From Sinorhizobium sp. BG8 (GTDB lineage: Bacteria > Pseudomonadota > Alphaproteobacteria > Rhizobiales > Rhizobiaceae): a stretch of DNA of 64,000 nt. The translations under genes and the position numbers were made by a program. The stretch covers positions 988,501 to 1,052,500 of the forward strand of contig NZ_CP044012.1 in the NCBI RefSeq assembly GCF_016864555.1, in the 5' to 3' direction. Shown here in pieces: positions 1-8,547 of the stretch. Positions within the stretch are counted from its first letter, which is position 1. Each line of letters opens with the position of its first letter. The notes under the pieces were generated by a model, which was given only the letters and a program-made list of their open reading frames with translations, made no database searches and was not told the DNA's origin.

Positions 1-1
1 C

Positions 2-85
2 GGCGAGTGGGAAGCCGTGAAACAGGAATATCAGGACCACTACAAGATCAAGTTCGATGGACCGTCGCCGAACAAGGCGGCCTGA
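2..85 (+). CDS. C-terminal end of a sugar-type ABC substrate-binding protein (partial)
   Basis: Only the last 27 codons are in the window, ending in TGA. The peptide ends in YQDHYKIKFDGPSPNK, and the same 16 residues occur at the end of the complete binding protein at 4304-5641. The fragment is therefore a close paralogue of that Tat-exported periplasmic binding protein. It lies 135 bp before an ATPase gene on the same strand, so it would be the first binding protein of this transporter operon. The reading frame is fixed by this C-terminal match. Confidence 0.85.
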   Translation, partial: GEWEAVKQEYQDHYKIKFDGPSPNKAA

Positions 86-96
86 TCCACGCTAAC

Positions 97-120
97 GAGG
101 CGCCTACCCGTAAGCGCCTC
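97..120 (+). promoter_or_regulatory. Intra-operon stem-loop after the first binding-protein gene
   Basis: A perfect 7-bp stem, GAGGCGC/GCGCCTC, with a 10-nt loop starts 11 nt after the stop codon. There is no T-run, and same-strand genes continue downstream. It is more likely an mRNA 3'-end stabiliser or partial terminator that raises binding-protein mRNA than a full terminator. Similar hairpins follow the binding-protein genes at 5649, 16862 and 38087. Confidence 0.5.
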
Positions 121-220
121 CATTGCTTCAACACTGCCGTGTTCGATTGCGCTTCCTGGTCACGCCGGGAAGAGCGCTCGTGCGCATTCGGATCCGCGAG
201 CGCGCCAAAGGAGAACCAGG

Positions 221-1861
221 ATGAACATTCGTTCCTCGCCGCCAGCCGTACCCCTAGCTCCGGTCTTCCAGGCATCTGGATTGTCCAAATCCTACGGTCC
301 GAACATCGTGATCGAGGATATCGCCTTCGAGATCCCCGACAATCAGGTCGTCACGCTTGTCGGAGAGAACGGGGCTGGCAAGTCGACGATCTTCAACATC
401 ATGAGCGGTCTTGTCTCGGCAGATCGCGGTTCGATGACGCTGCACGGCCGCGACTACGCGCCGAAGGATTATGCGGGGGCCGTGGCACTCGGCGTGTCGC
501 GGGTGTTTCAGGAACAGGCGCTGGTCCAGAATATTCCCGTTTATGAAAATCTGCTGCTTGGCCAGGACCAGCGCTTCCTGAAACTCGCGCAGATCGTCGA
601 CAAGTCGGCAATGATTACTGCCGCCGAACGGATCATCGAAGAGGCGGGCATCGACGTCGATGTGAGGCGCAGGACGGGCGACTATGATTTCTCGAAACGC
701 CAGTCGATCGAAATCGCGCGCGCCTGCCTTGCCCCGACCCTGATCGGCGGCGCGGGGAAGCCGCTCGTTCTCCTCGACGAACCGACCTCTGCGCTCGACA
801 GGCGCGACGAGGAAGCATTCTTCAAGCTCGTCGCAAAGGTCAGGACACGGGGATCGCTGCTATTCGTTTCCCACCGCCTGAGCGAAGTGCTTCAGATCTC
901 CGATCTGATCTATGTCCTCAAGGACGGCCGGCTGGTGGCGAAACTCGATCCGGCGTCGACGGATGAGCATACTCTTCACGGCCTCATGGTCGGCCGCGAG
1001 CGCGCCATGGACTATTATTTCGAGAAGCGCCAGAAGACGGTGACCAACGCGGCAAAGGTTCTTGCAGCAAATGGCGTCAGGGTCTCGGAGCTCGATCCCG
1101 CGCTGGACCTGTCAATCCGGGAAGGCGAAGTGGTCGGAATCGGCGGACTTCTCGATTCCGGGAAGTCGGCCCTCGGAAAGGCGATCGCCGGCGTTGATCC
1201 ACCGCTATCGGGCAAGGTGGAATTTGCCGGTTCACCCGCGATTGCGCCGGACATCAAGCATCTTGTCAGAGCGGGCCTGGGATATGTCGCCGCGGAGCGA
1301 CTTGTCGAGGGCATAGTTCCTGCCTTTTCGGTCTCCTGGAATCTGACGACCGGTAGCGGAAGCGATTTGTTTTCCACCCGTCTGGGCTTCTGGCGACGGC
1401 GAAAGGAAGTCGAGGTAACAAGGCAATTCGTGAAAAGCCTTGGCATCCGCTCGGCGACACCCGATCTCGCTTGCGCACGCCTGTCTGGAGGAAATCAGCA
1501 GAAGGTCGTGCTCGCCCGCTGGCTGGCGCGCCAACCGAAGGTGCTGATCCTCGACAACCCGACACGCGGCGTCGATGCCGGCGCGAAACAGGAAATCTAC
1601 CGCCTTATACGCGATCTGACGGACCAGGGGGTCGGCATCCTGCTGATCACCGACGAGCTTCTCGAGCTCATCGGGCTTTCGAACCGCATCCTCATCATGC
1701 AGCGCGGAAACATCGTGTCGGAAGTGCCGGCGTCACCCGACGCCAAACCGACCGAACACCAGCTCGTCGCGCTGATGCTGCCGCAGGGCGGTGACGAACC
1801 CGGATTCCACGGCCGTGAAGCGGCCAAACCCCATTCCCCCGTTGCGGAGAACGTCCAATGA
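221..1861 (+). CDS. Sugar-type ABC transporter ATP-binding protein (RbsA/MglA-like, two ATPase domains)
   Basis: This 546-aa protein has the tandem-NBD layout of RbsA/MglA ATPases, which energise import through an RbsC-type permease. NBD1 carries Walker A GENGAGKST (residues 48-56) and Walker B LVLLDEPTSALD. NBD2 has a normal signature, LSGGNQQK, but a degenerate Walker A region (GLLDSGKSALG). Its Walker B reads ILDNPTRGVD, with Asn where the family usually has the catalytic Glu. The NBD1 signature is also poor (FSKRQ). These three changes fall in the same composite ATP site, so one active and one inactive site is likely. The ATG is preceded by a purine-rich AAGGAGAACCAGG. The gene overlaps the permease gene by ATGA, which suggests coupled translation. 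Confidence 0.92.
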   Translation: MNIRSSPPAVPLAPVFQASGLSKSYGPNIVIEDIAFEIPDNQVVTLVGENGAGKSTIFNIMSGLVSADRGSMTLHGRDYAPKDYAGAVALGVSRVFQEQALVQNIPVYENLLLGQDQRFLKLAQIVDKSAMITAAERIIEEAGIDVDVRRRTGDYDFSKRQSIEIARACLAPTLIGGAGKPLVLLDEPTSALDRRDEEAFFKLVAKVRTRGSLLFVSHRLSEVLQISDLIYVLKDGRLVAKLDPASTDEHTLHGLMVGRERAMDYYFEKRQKTVTNAAKVLAANGVRVSELDPALDLSIREGEVVGIGGLLDSGKSALGKAIAGVDPPLSGKVEFAGSPAIAPDIKHLVRAGLGYVAAERLVEGIVPAFSVSWNLTTGSGSDLFSTRLGFWRRRKEVEVTRQFVKSLGIRSATPDLACARLSGGNQQKVVLARWLARQPKVLILDNPTRGVDAGAKQEIYRLIRDLTDQGVGILLITDELLELIGLSNRILIMQRGNIVSEVPASPDAKPTEHQLVALMLPQGGDEPGFHGREAAKPHSPVAENVQ

Positions 1862-2856
1862 GCCTTGCCCTTGAGTCCGAAAAACCGTCTTCCCTGCGTG
1901 CCGTCACCAACGCGCTTGGCCGCGTCGAAAAAAGCCTGTGGTTCCCGCTGGGTGTGGTTGTCACGCTTTTCATCGTATTTTCGCTGTCGACGTCCTCTTT
2001 CGCCACCATCCGCAATTTCACTGCCATCAGCGGACAGGCCGCAACGCTTCTCATCGTCTGCCTCGGGGCGACGTTCGTCATTCTGATGGGCAGCATTGAT
2101 TTGTCCGTCGGGGCGATCGTGCTCCTGGTCGGGGCATCCACGGTGTTGCTGCTCAATAATTTCGAACTCGGATACTCCGTGCTCGTCATTGCAGCCCTGC
2201 TCGGCGGCGGTCTCGGTCTGATCAACGGCCTGATCTACGCCATCGGCCGCATTCCGTCCTTCATCGTCACGCTTGGCAGTCTTTCGGTGTTCACAGGCGT
2301 CGCACTGACCTTGCTCGATGGCCGGGCGATCCAGTTCAACACGCCTGGTTTCGAAGAAATCGCCATTGGTCAGTTCATCCCGCGCCTGCCAAACATCGCT
2401 CTCTGGGCGCTCATCGCCTGGGTCGTCGTGGTCGTGATCGCCACCCGCACGCGTTTTGGGCGGTTCATGTATCTCATCGGCGGCGGCGAAAGTGTTGCGC
2501 ACACGTCCGGCCTCCCCGTCCTCCGGTACAAGATCTATGCGTTCGTGGCGTCCGGGCTGCTGGCCGGTTTCGGGTCGGTGCTAGCCGTGGCTCGCCTGGG
2601 GGCGGCTGGTCCTTCGCTTGGCTCCGATCTTCTGCTCAACAGCCTCGCCGCGATCGTGGTGGGCGGTACCTCGCTTGCAGGTGGCACCGGCGGCCCTCAT
2701 CGCACCCTCATCGGCGTGCTGATCATCGCCATGCTGGACAACGGCCTGAACCTCATGGGCGTCTCCCAATACCTGCAGATGATCATCAAGGGGCTGGTGG
2801 TGATCGCCGCCGTGCTGGTCAGCCGCAGCGCCATCCAGGAAACTGTCGTCAAGTAA
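1858..2856 (+). CDS. Sugar-type ABC transporter permease (RbsC-like)
   Basis: This 332-aa hydrophobic inner-membrane protein is of the RbsC/BPD_transp_2 family. It contains the family stretch GSIDLSVGAIV near residue 80 and INGLIYAIGRIPSFIVTLG in the middle. A conserved loop GGTSLAGG lies in the last third. It starts inside the last codons of the ATPase gene (ATGA overlap). A flavin-dependent monooxygenase gene follows 19 nt downstream. It would form the pore of the importer served by the binding proteins at 2-85 and 4304-5641. Confidence 0.92.
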   Translation: MSLALESEKPSSLRAVTNALGRVEKSLWFPLGVVVTLFIVFSLSTSSFATIRNFTAISGQAATLLIVCLGATFVILMGSIDLSVGAIVLLVGASTVLLLNNFELGYSVLVIAALLGGGLGLINGLIYAIGRIPSFIVTLGSLSVFTGVALTLLDGRAIQFNTPGFEEIAIGQFIPRLPNIALWALIAWVVVVVIATRTRFGRFMYLIGGGESVAHTSGLPVLRYKIYAFVASGLLAGFGSVLAVARLGAAGPSLGSDLLLNSLAAIVVGGTSLAGGTGGPHRTLIGVLIIAMLDNGLNLMGVSQYLQMIIKGLVVIAAVLVSRSAIQETVVK

Positions 2857-2875
2857 TCGCAAGGGAAGTTCGACC

Positions 2876-4264
2876 ATGGCAAAGCGCCTTGTCTTCAACG
2901 GGTTTTCGATGAATGCCGTGTCGCATGTGTTCCACGGGCTCTGGCGAAGCCCGCAGACGCAGCAACGCGCCTTCAATGACCTGAGCACGTGGGTACAGCT
3001 TGTCCGAATTCTGGAAAAGGCGAAGTTCGATGCCCTCTTTCTCGCAGACATTATCGGGGTCGACCCGGCTTATCAGGGCAGTTGGGACACTTATCTCAAC
3101 GAGGCCGTACAGATACCCATCAACGACTCCGGTGCCCTCATCTCCGCTCTCATCGGCTCCACCGAAAACATCGGGTTGACCCTGACCAGCTCCATTCTGC
3201 AGGACCATCCCTTCAATTTCGCGCGGAAAATATCGACGCTCGATCATCTGAGCAAAGGGCGGATCGGCTGGAACATCGTCACGAGCGTCAGCCACAATGC
3301 AGCGCAGAATTTCGGCTTCGACAGGATTGTCCCGCACAATGAGCGCTACGCCTGGGCCGACGAGTATGTCGACGTCGTCTACAAGCTCTGGGAGGGCTCC
3401 TGGGATGACGACGCAGTGGTGAACGATCCCGCGCGCAACGTCTATGCAGACCCATCCAAGGTGCACCGCATTCATCATGAGGGAAAACGCTACAAGGTGC
3501 TGGGCCCACATCTGAGCCAGCCCTCCCCGCAGCGTTCACCCGTGCTCTTTCAGGCCGGATCCTCGCGCGCGGGCAGAGCCTTTGCAGCTCGTAACGCCGA
3601 GGGCACGTTCATCGTCGCGCTCAATCCGGAAGGCGCGCGTCGGCAGATCACGGAGACCCGGAATCTGGTCACGGCGGCCGGGCGCCATGCCGGGGATCTG
3701 CTCTTTATACAGGGCATGTCGTTCGTCGTGGGCGGAACGGAACAAGAGGCCAGGCTCAAGGCACGCGACATTGATCAGGATGTCAGTGCGAACGGACTGC
3801 TGGCGCATCTGAGCCGCGATCTCGGCATCGATCTCGGGCTCCTTGACCCGGACCGCCCGGTGGAAGAACTGGAAATCGAGGGCGTTCAGGGCGTCATACG
3901 CGCCTATGAGGAAGCCCATCCCGGCAAAACCGCGACCGTGCGCGACCTTGGCTATGCCTATGCCGGGGCGGGACGCATCACTGGCACTCCCGAAACCATC
4001 GCCGATCAGCTCGAGGAATGGCAGGGTGCCGGCATCGACGGCGTGAACCTCATCTACACCTCGACGCCCGGTTCCTTCATCGACTTCGCCGAGAACGTCA
4101 TGCCCGAGCTGCGCAAGCGGGGCCTGGCACAGAGCGACTATGCGCCCGGAACCTATCGCGAACGGCTTTTCCCATCCAGCGGTCCCCGGTTGAACGGCAG
4201 GCATCCCGCCGCTCGCTATCGCGGCGCTTTCGCCCGGCGCCCCGTCCAGGAGCCCGCCGAATAG
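2876..4264 (+). CDS. NtaA/SnaA/DszA-type flavin-dependent monooxygenase 1
   Basis: This 462-aa bacterial-luciferase-fold (LLM class) protein has the NtaA/SnaA/SoxA/DszA block STLDHLSKGRIGWNIVTS at about residues 117-135. The second family block, PSPQRSPVLFQAGSS, follows near 215. Family members are cytosolic and use FMNH2 from a separate reductase to oxidise compounds such as nitrilotriacetate or dibenzothiophene sulfone. The gene lies between the permease and a binding protein of a sugar-type importer, so the imported compound is probably its substrate or a precursor. No flavin reductase is visible in the window. It resembles the proteins at 5703 and 9796 closely and the one at 7145 less closely. 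The substrate cannot be read from sequence. Confidence 0.88.
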   Translation: MAKRLVFNGFSMNAVSHVFHGLWRSPQTQQRAFNDLSTWVQLVRILEKAKFDALFLADIIGVDPAYQGSWDTYLNEAVQIPINDSGALISALIGSTENIGLTLTSSILQDHPFNFARKISTLDHLSKGRIGWNIVTSVSHNAAQNFGFDRIVPHNERYAWADEYVDVVYKLWEGSWDDDAVVNDPARNVYADPSKVHRIHHEGKRYKVLGPHLSQPSPQRSPVLFQAGSSRAGRAFAARNAEGTFIVALNPEGARRQITETRNLVTAAGRHAGDLLFIQGMSFVVGGTEQEARLKARDIDQDVSANGLLAHLSRDLGIDLGLLDPDRPVEELEIEGVQGVIRAYEEAHPGKTATVRDLGYAYAGAGRITGTPETIADQLEEWQGAGIDGVNLIYTSTPGSFIDFAENVMPELRKRGLAQSDYAPGTYRERLFPSSGPRLNGRHPAARYRGAFARRPVQEPAE

Positions 4265-4303
4265 TCATTTCCAGAGACAAGTACATCGAAAAAGGAACGA
4301 ACA

Positions 4304-5641
4304 ATGAGCAGCTTCTCTCCGAAATGGTTCCAGACGCTCGAAGACCGCAAGACGGTTGGCGACCTCATGGAACGTCTTGATACCCATGGCGTGTCGCGCC
4401 GTGACTTCCTCGCCATGGCATCGGCAGGCGCCGCCGCTTCCGTCTGGGCGTCAGCGGTCGGCCTCCCCTCGGTCGCCGTCGCGTCACCCGATGGCAAGCT
4501 CGCCTTTCTCAGTGCTTTCCTGGTCAACGAATACAACGTCATCCTGAACAAGGCCTTTGAAAAGGCGACGGGTGAACTCGGCTTTTCCTACGTCGGGCTC
4601 GATGGCCAGTTCGACAGCCAGAAACAGCTGAACCAACTCGAACAGCAGGTCGCGGGCGGCGCCCAATCCGTTATTTTCAATCTTGCGGACGGCAGCGCAA
4701 TCAAGGGCGCTTCGCGCATCGCCAAGGACGCCGGTGTCTACATCGGCAACGTCTGGGATACGCTGCCCTGGTTCACCCCCTTCGAGGCCAGCGACTACTA
4801 CACGCTCTATGCGGTTCCGGAAGAATTCGACGCCCACAAGGCTGTCACGACCGAACTCTTGAAGGCCGTCACCGAAAAATTCGGCGGCGGCAACATCCTG
4901 GCCGTCACGGGCACGAACGGCAATCTGACTGACAGGCAGCGGAGCGCCGGTCGCGACGCCGCCTTCAAGGACTTTCCCAAGACGAAGCTTGTGGACCAGC
5001 TTCCGGGCAAATGGAACCGCGAGGACTCCCTCAAGGCAACGGAAGATCTGCTCACGCGCAATCCCGACATCGTCGGTGTCGTCGCACAGAATGACGATGT
5101 CGCCCAAGGCGTGATAGCGGCATTGAATGCGGCGGGGCTGAAGCCCGGCGAGGATGTGCTCGTCGTCGCGGCCGACGGAACCAGCCTTGGCGCCAAGTCG
5201 ATAGCGGCCGGCCACCAGCTCGCCACCAGCGCCAACAGCCCGGCCTATGCGGCGGCCCTCTTTGCCGGACGCATCTACGACGTCACCCATGGCTGGACGC
5301 CACGCGCCTCCGAACGGCTCCTCAACTGGCGTTCACTGACAATCACCAAGGACAACGTCGACGGCTACATCGACCGTTTCGTGGACAACGGCGATGTCGA
5401 GCCCTTCGACTATCGCCGCGTCTCGAAAGTCCTCCACCCCGAGGACTGGGATCCGCAGGCCGAGATCTTCCCCCTCGACGTCGACAAGGCCTGGGAAGGC
5501 ATCGAAAAGCCCGCCGGCTGGGAATACCCGAAGGCCTATGTCGAGGCCAAGGCGAAGGGCGAATGGGACACCGTGATCGCCGAGTATCAAGATCACTACA
5601 AGATCAAATTCGACGGACCGTCACCGAACAAAAAGGCGTGA
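4304..5641 (+). CDS. Tat-exported sugar-type ABC substrate-binding protein
   Basis: This 445-aa protein has a long N-terminus with a twin-arginine motif, SRRDFLAMASAGAAAS, followed by a hydrophobic run and a plausible signal-peptidase site near SVAVAS. That indicates folded export by Tat, which is less common than Sec for this family. The mature part has the periplasmic binding protein type 1 (RbsB-like) layout, with VVAQNDDVAQGVIAAL in the second lobe. The C-terminal GPSPNK end repeats that of the partial protein at 2-85. It lies between two monooxygenase genes and is followed at once by a 10-bp hairpin. Confidence 0.88.
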   Translation: MSSFSPKWFQTLEDRKTVGDLMERLDTHGVSRRDFLAMASAGAAASVWASAVGLPSVAVASPDGKLAFLSAFLVNEYNVILNKAFEKATGELGFSYVGLDGQFDSQKQLNQLEQQVAGGAQSVIFNLADGSAIKGASRIAKDAGVYIGNVWDTLPWFTPFEASDYYTLYAVPEEFDAHKAVTTELLKAVTEKFGGGNILAVTGTNGNLTDRQRSAGRDAAFKDFPKTKLVDQLPGKWNREDSLKATEDLLTRNPDIVGVVAQNDDVAQGVIAALNAAGLKPGEDVLVVAADGTSLGAKSIAAGHQLATSANSPAYAAALFAGRIYDVTHGWTPRASERLLNWRSLTITKDNVDGYIDRFVDNGDVEPFDYRRVSKVLHPEDWDPQAEIFPLDVDKAWEGIEKPAGWEYPKAYVEAKAKGEWDTVIAEYQDHYKIKFDGPSPNKKA

Positions 5642-5648
5642 TCGCAAG

Positions 5649-5671
5649 GCCCGGGCGCGTCGCGCCCGGGC
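5649..5671 (+). promoter_or_regulatory. Strong intra-operon stem-loop after the binding-protein gene
   Basis: A perfect 10-bp stem, GCCCGGGCGC/GCGCCCGGGC, with a 3-nt loop begins 8 nt after the stop codon. No T-run follows, and the next gene begins 32 nt later on the same strand. A role in stabilising the upstream binding-protein mRNA, or in partial termination, is inferred. Confidence 0.6.
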
Positions 5672-5702
5672 ACTTCACTGGGTTCGGACAGGAAAGAATG
5701 CA

Positions 5703-7097
5703 ATGTCGAAACGATTGATTTTCAACGCCTTCGCCATGAACGGCGTCTCCCATGTCTATCACGGCGTCTGGCGTCATCCAGAAACTCGCCAGACAGAGTT
5801 CAATGATCTGTCAACCTGGGTCGAACTCGCGAAAATCCTGGAGAAGGGGCGGTTTGACGGACTCTTTCTCGCCGATGTGATGGGTCTTGATGCGATCTAT
5901 CGCGGCTCGGCCGACATCTATGTCGAACAGGCAATTCATTTTCCCGCAAACGATCCCGCGACACTGTGCGCGGCGCTGATCGGCGCGACGGAACATCTGG
6001 GCCTGATGTTCACGAGTTCGATCATGCAAAGCCATCCCTTTGACTTCGCACGACGTGTTTCCACCTTGGACCACCTGAGCGGCGGGCGTGTCGGCTGGAA
6101 CATCGTGACCAGCGCCAGCCGGGCCGCCGCCCGCAACTTCGACTTTGCGGACCGCCTCCCCCACGACGAGCGCTATCGCTGGGCGGACGAGTATGTCGAG
6201 GCTGTCTACCGCCTGTGGGAAGGCTCCTGGGAGGACGACGCGGTGAAGGCGGATAAGAAGAACGGTGTCTACGCCGATCCGCGCAAGGTGCACAGAATTC
6301 ACCACCGCGGCGAGCGCTATCGTATAGAAGGGCCACATCTGACGACGCCTTCGCCACAGCGAACGCCCCTGCTTATCCAGGCAGGCGCTTCGGCCGCCGG
6401 CCGTGCCTTTGCGGCACGAAACGCGGAAGCGACCTTCATCGTCAGCCTGACGCCCGAAAGCGCGCGTGTTGCCATAGACGACATTCGCGGCCAGGCCGTC
6501 GCCGCCGGACGCGATCCAGCTGATATCCTGTTCTTTCAGGGACTTTCCTTCGTGGTCGGCAGCACGGAAGAGGAGGCCTGGCGCAAATCCAGGGAACTCG
6601 ACGAGTACATCAGCACCGAGGGATTGGCGGCCCATGTCGGTCGCGACCTCGATGTGGATTTCGGTTTGTTGGATCCGGATCGTCCGGTTGCGGATTTCGA
6701 CATTCAGGGCCTGCAGGGCTTCACGCGTTTCGTTGAGGAGGCAAATCCCGGGAAGACCGTCCGCCTCAAGGACCTGACCCATGCGATGTCCTACAACGGC
6801 CGGATCGTGGGCACACCGGAAACGATCGCCGACGCGCTTGAAAAATGGCGCGATGCCGGGATCGACGGTGTCAACGTCGCCTACCAGAAAACGCCTTCTG
6901 CCTTTGCCGAATTTGCTGAGCACGTCATGCCCGAACTGCGGAAGCGCGGCATTGCCCAGACAAATTATGCAGCGGGGACGCTTCGCGAAAAGCTCTTTGC
7001 TGGCAGGGGAGCGCGGATCGTCGAACGCCATCCGGCTGCCCGGTTCCGTCGGGGCGACCAGCCTGCTCGGCAGACAATACGCCGCGCCGCTCCCTGA
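5703..7097 (+). CDS. NtaA/SnaA/DszA-type flavin-dependent monooxygenase 2
   Basis: This 464-aa LLM-class protein has the block STLDHLSGGRVGWNIVTS at about 117-135 and TPSPQRTPLLIQAGAS near 215. The N-terminal SKRLIFNAFAMNGVSHVYHG nearly repeats that of the protein at 2876 (AKRLVFNGFSMNAVSHVFHG). The two therefore probably arose by duplication within the cluster. It would oxidise an imported compound using free FMNH2 and O2 in the cytosol. The start is ATG at 5703, after AGGAAAGAATGCA. Confidence 0.87.
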   Translation: MSKRLIFNAFAMNGVSHVYHGVWRHPETRQTEFNDLSTWVELAKILEKGRFDGLFLADVMGLDAIYRGSADIYVEQAIHFPANDPATLCAALIGATEHLGLMFTSSIMQSHPFDFARRVSTLDHLSGGRVGWNIVTSASRAAARNFDFADRLPHDERYRWADEYVEAVYRLWEGSWEDDAVKADKKNGVYADPRKVHRIHHRGERYRIEGPHLTTPSPQRTPLLIQAGASAAGRAFAARNAEATFIVSLTPESARVAIDDIRGQAVAAGRDPADILFFQGLSFVVGSTEEEAWRKSRELDEYISTEGLAAHVGRDLDVDFGLLDPDRPVADFDIQGLQGFTRFVEEANPGKTVRLKDLTHAMSYNGRIVGTPETIADALEKWRDAGIDGVNVAYQKTPSAFAEFAEHVMPELRKRGIAQTNYAAGTLREKLFAGRGARIVERHPAARFRRGDQPARQTIRRAAP

Positions 7098-7144
7098 TGT
7101 CAGGTGCAGGCCCTTTGATCGAACAGACGCGAGAGGTGTGACGG

Positions 7145-8515
7145 ATGCCGTCCGCAAGACACGACCGGCAGTTGAAACTCGGCGCCTTCCTGCACGTCAC
7201 CGGCCATCACGTGGCTGCCTGGCGGCATGCGAGTTCCGAGCCCCGCGGCATCGTCAGCCTGGCCCATCACGTCGAACTGGCGCGCATCGCGGAGCAAGGT
7301 CTGTTTGACCTCGTCTTTCTCGCCGACAATCTCACCGTCTCGCAAAGCGGAGTCACGGCACTTCATCATCTGTCGAAGGCCGCGCATTTCGAACCACTGA
7401 CCTTGCTGTCCGCGCTTACAGCGGTGACAACGCATATCGGTCTCGTCGCGACGGCGACGACGAGCTTCAACGAGCCCTATAACCTTGCCCGTCAATTCGC
7501 GTCCCTCGACCATTTGAGCGGGGGGCGGGCCGGGTGGAATCTTGTCACGTCCTCCAACGAGGATGAGGCCTACAATTTCGGGCTTGACGAACATCTTTCA
7601 CCGGATGTCCGATATCGGCGCGGCCGTGAATTTGCAGAAGTCGTGCGCGGTTTGTGGGACAGTTTCGAGGACGATGCCTTTGTCTATGACCAGCAAGGCG
7701 GTGTGTTCTTCGATCCGGCGAAGCTGCACCGGCTGGATCACCGTGGCGTGTACTTCAAGGTTCGGGGACCGTTGAACGTTCCCCGGTCCCCGCAGGGCCG
7801 GCCGGTGGTCGTGCAGGCGGGTTCGTCGGAGGCCGGCAAGGAACTTGCCGCCGAGACCGCCGAGGTGGTCTTCACCGCCCATCAAAATCTCGACAGCGCG
7901 ACAGCCTTCTATCGGGACCTCAAGGATCGCCTGCCTCGCTTCGACCGTTCGGCATCTGACCTGCTCGTGATGCCTGGAATATTCCCCGTGGTCGGCGCGA
8001 CGCAACAGGAAGCCGATGACAAGTTCGGCGAACTGCAAGAGCTGATCTTGCCCGAAGTAGGCGTCAGCCTGTTATCGAAAATGATTGGCTTTGATCTCTC
8101 ATCCTTTCCCGTCGATGGCCCGGTGCCGGACCTTCCGCCTCACTTGCACGGGTCCAGCCGCCCAGAACTGCTCCTTGCCAAGGCGCGCAGGGAGAACCTG
8201 AGCATTCGAGGCCTCTATCAGGGAATTGCCGGCGCGCGCGGCCACCATCAGGTGGTCGGAACGCCCGAGCGGATCGCGGACGAAATGCAGTCCTGGTTTG
8301 AGGCTGATGCTGCTGATGGCTTCAACGTCATGTCTCCGACACTGCCCGGCGGTCTCATCGATTTCGTCACTTTCGTGGTTCCCGTCCTCCAGCGACGAGG
8401 GCTTTTCCGGACGCGCTACGAGGGAAGCCGGCTACGCGACAATCTCGGCTTGCCCGTTCCAAAATTCCGATCGCGAACTGGTCCGCTCGAAAGCGGGCTG
8501 GGCGCCACCCAATAG
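7145..8515 (+). CDS. NtaA/SnaA/DszA-type flavin-dependent monooxygenase 3 (divergent)
   Basis: This 456-aa LLM-class protein has a looser form of the family block, ASLDHLSGGRAGWNLVTSSN at about 116-135, and RSPQGRPVVVQAGSSEAG later. It lacks the KRLIFNAF N-terminus of the other three paralogues and starts PSARHDRQLKLGAFLHVTGHH, as in DszA/SoxA-like members. It probably acts on a different intermediate. It sits 47 nt after monooxygenase 2 and 32 nt before the acyl-CoA-dehydrogenase-fold gene. DszA and DszC are neighbours in known desulfurisation operons, which fits this pairing, but no sulfur substrate is shown. Confidence 0.85.
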   Translation: MPSARHDRQLKLGAFLHVTGHHVAAWRHASSEPRGIVSLAHHVELARIAEQGLFDLVFLADNLTVSQSGVTALHHLSKAAHFEPLTLLSALTAVTTHIGLVATATTSFNEPYNLARQFASLDHLSGGRAGWNLVTSSNEDEAYNFGLDEHLSPDVRYRRGREFAEVVRGLWDSFEDDAFVYDQQGGVFFDPAKLHRLDHRGVYFKVRGPLNVPRSPQGRPVVVQAGSSEAGKELAAETAEVVFTAHQNLDSATAFYRDLKDRLPRFDRSASDLLVMPGIFPVVGATQQEADDKFGELQELILPEVGVSLLSKMIGFDLSSFPVDGPVPDLPPHLHGSSRPELLLAKARRENLSIRGLYQGIAGARGHHQVVGTPERIADEMQSWFEADAADGFNVMSPTLPGGLIDFVTFVVPVLQRRGLFRTRYEGSRLRDNLGLPVPKFRSRTGPLESGLGATQ

Positions 8516-8547
8516 GCGGCTTGCCGCTCGACAACAGGAGTACATCC

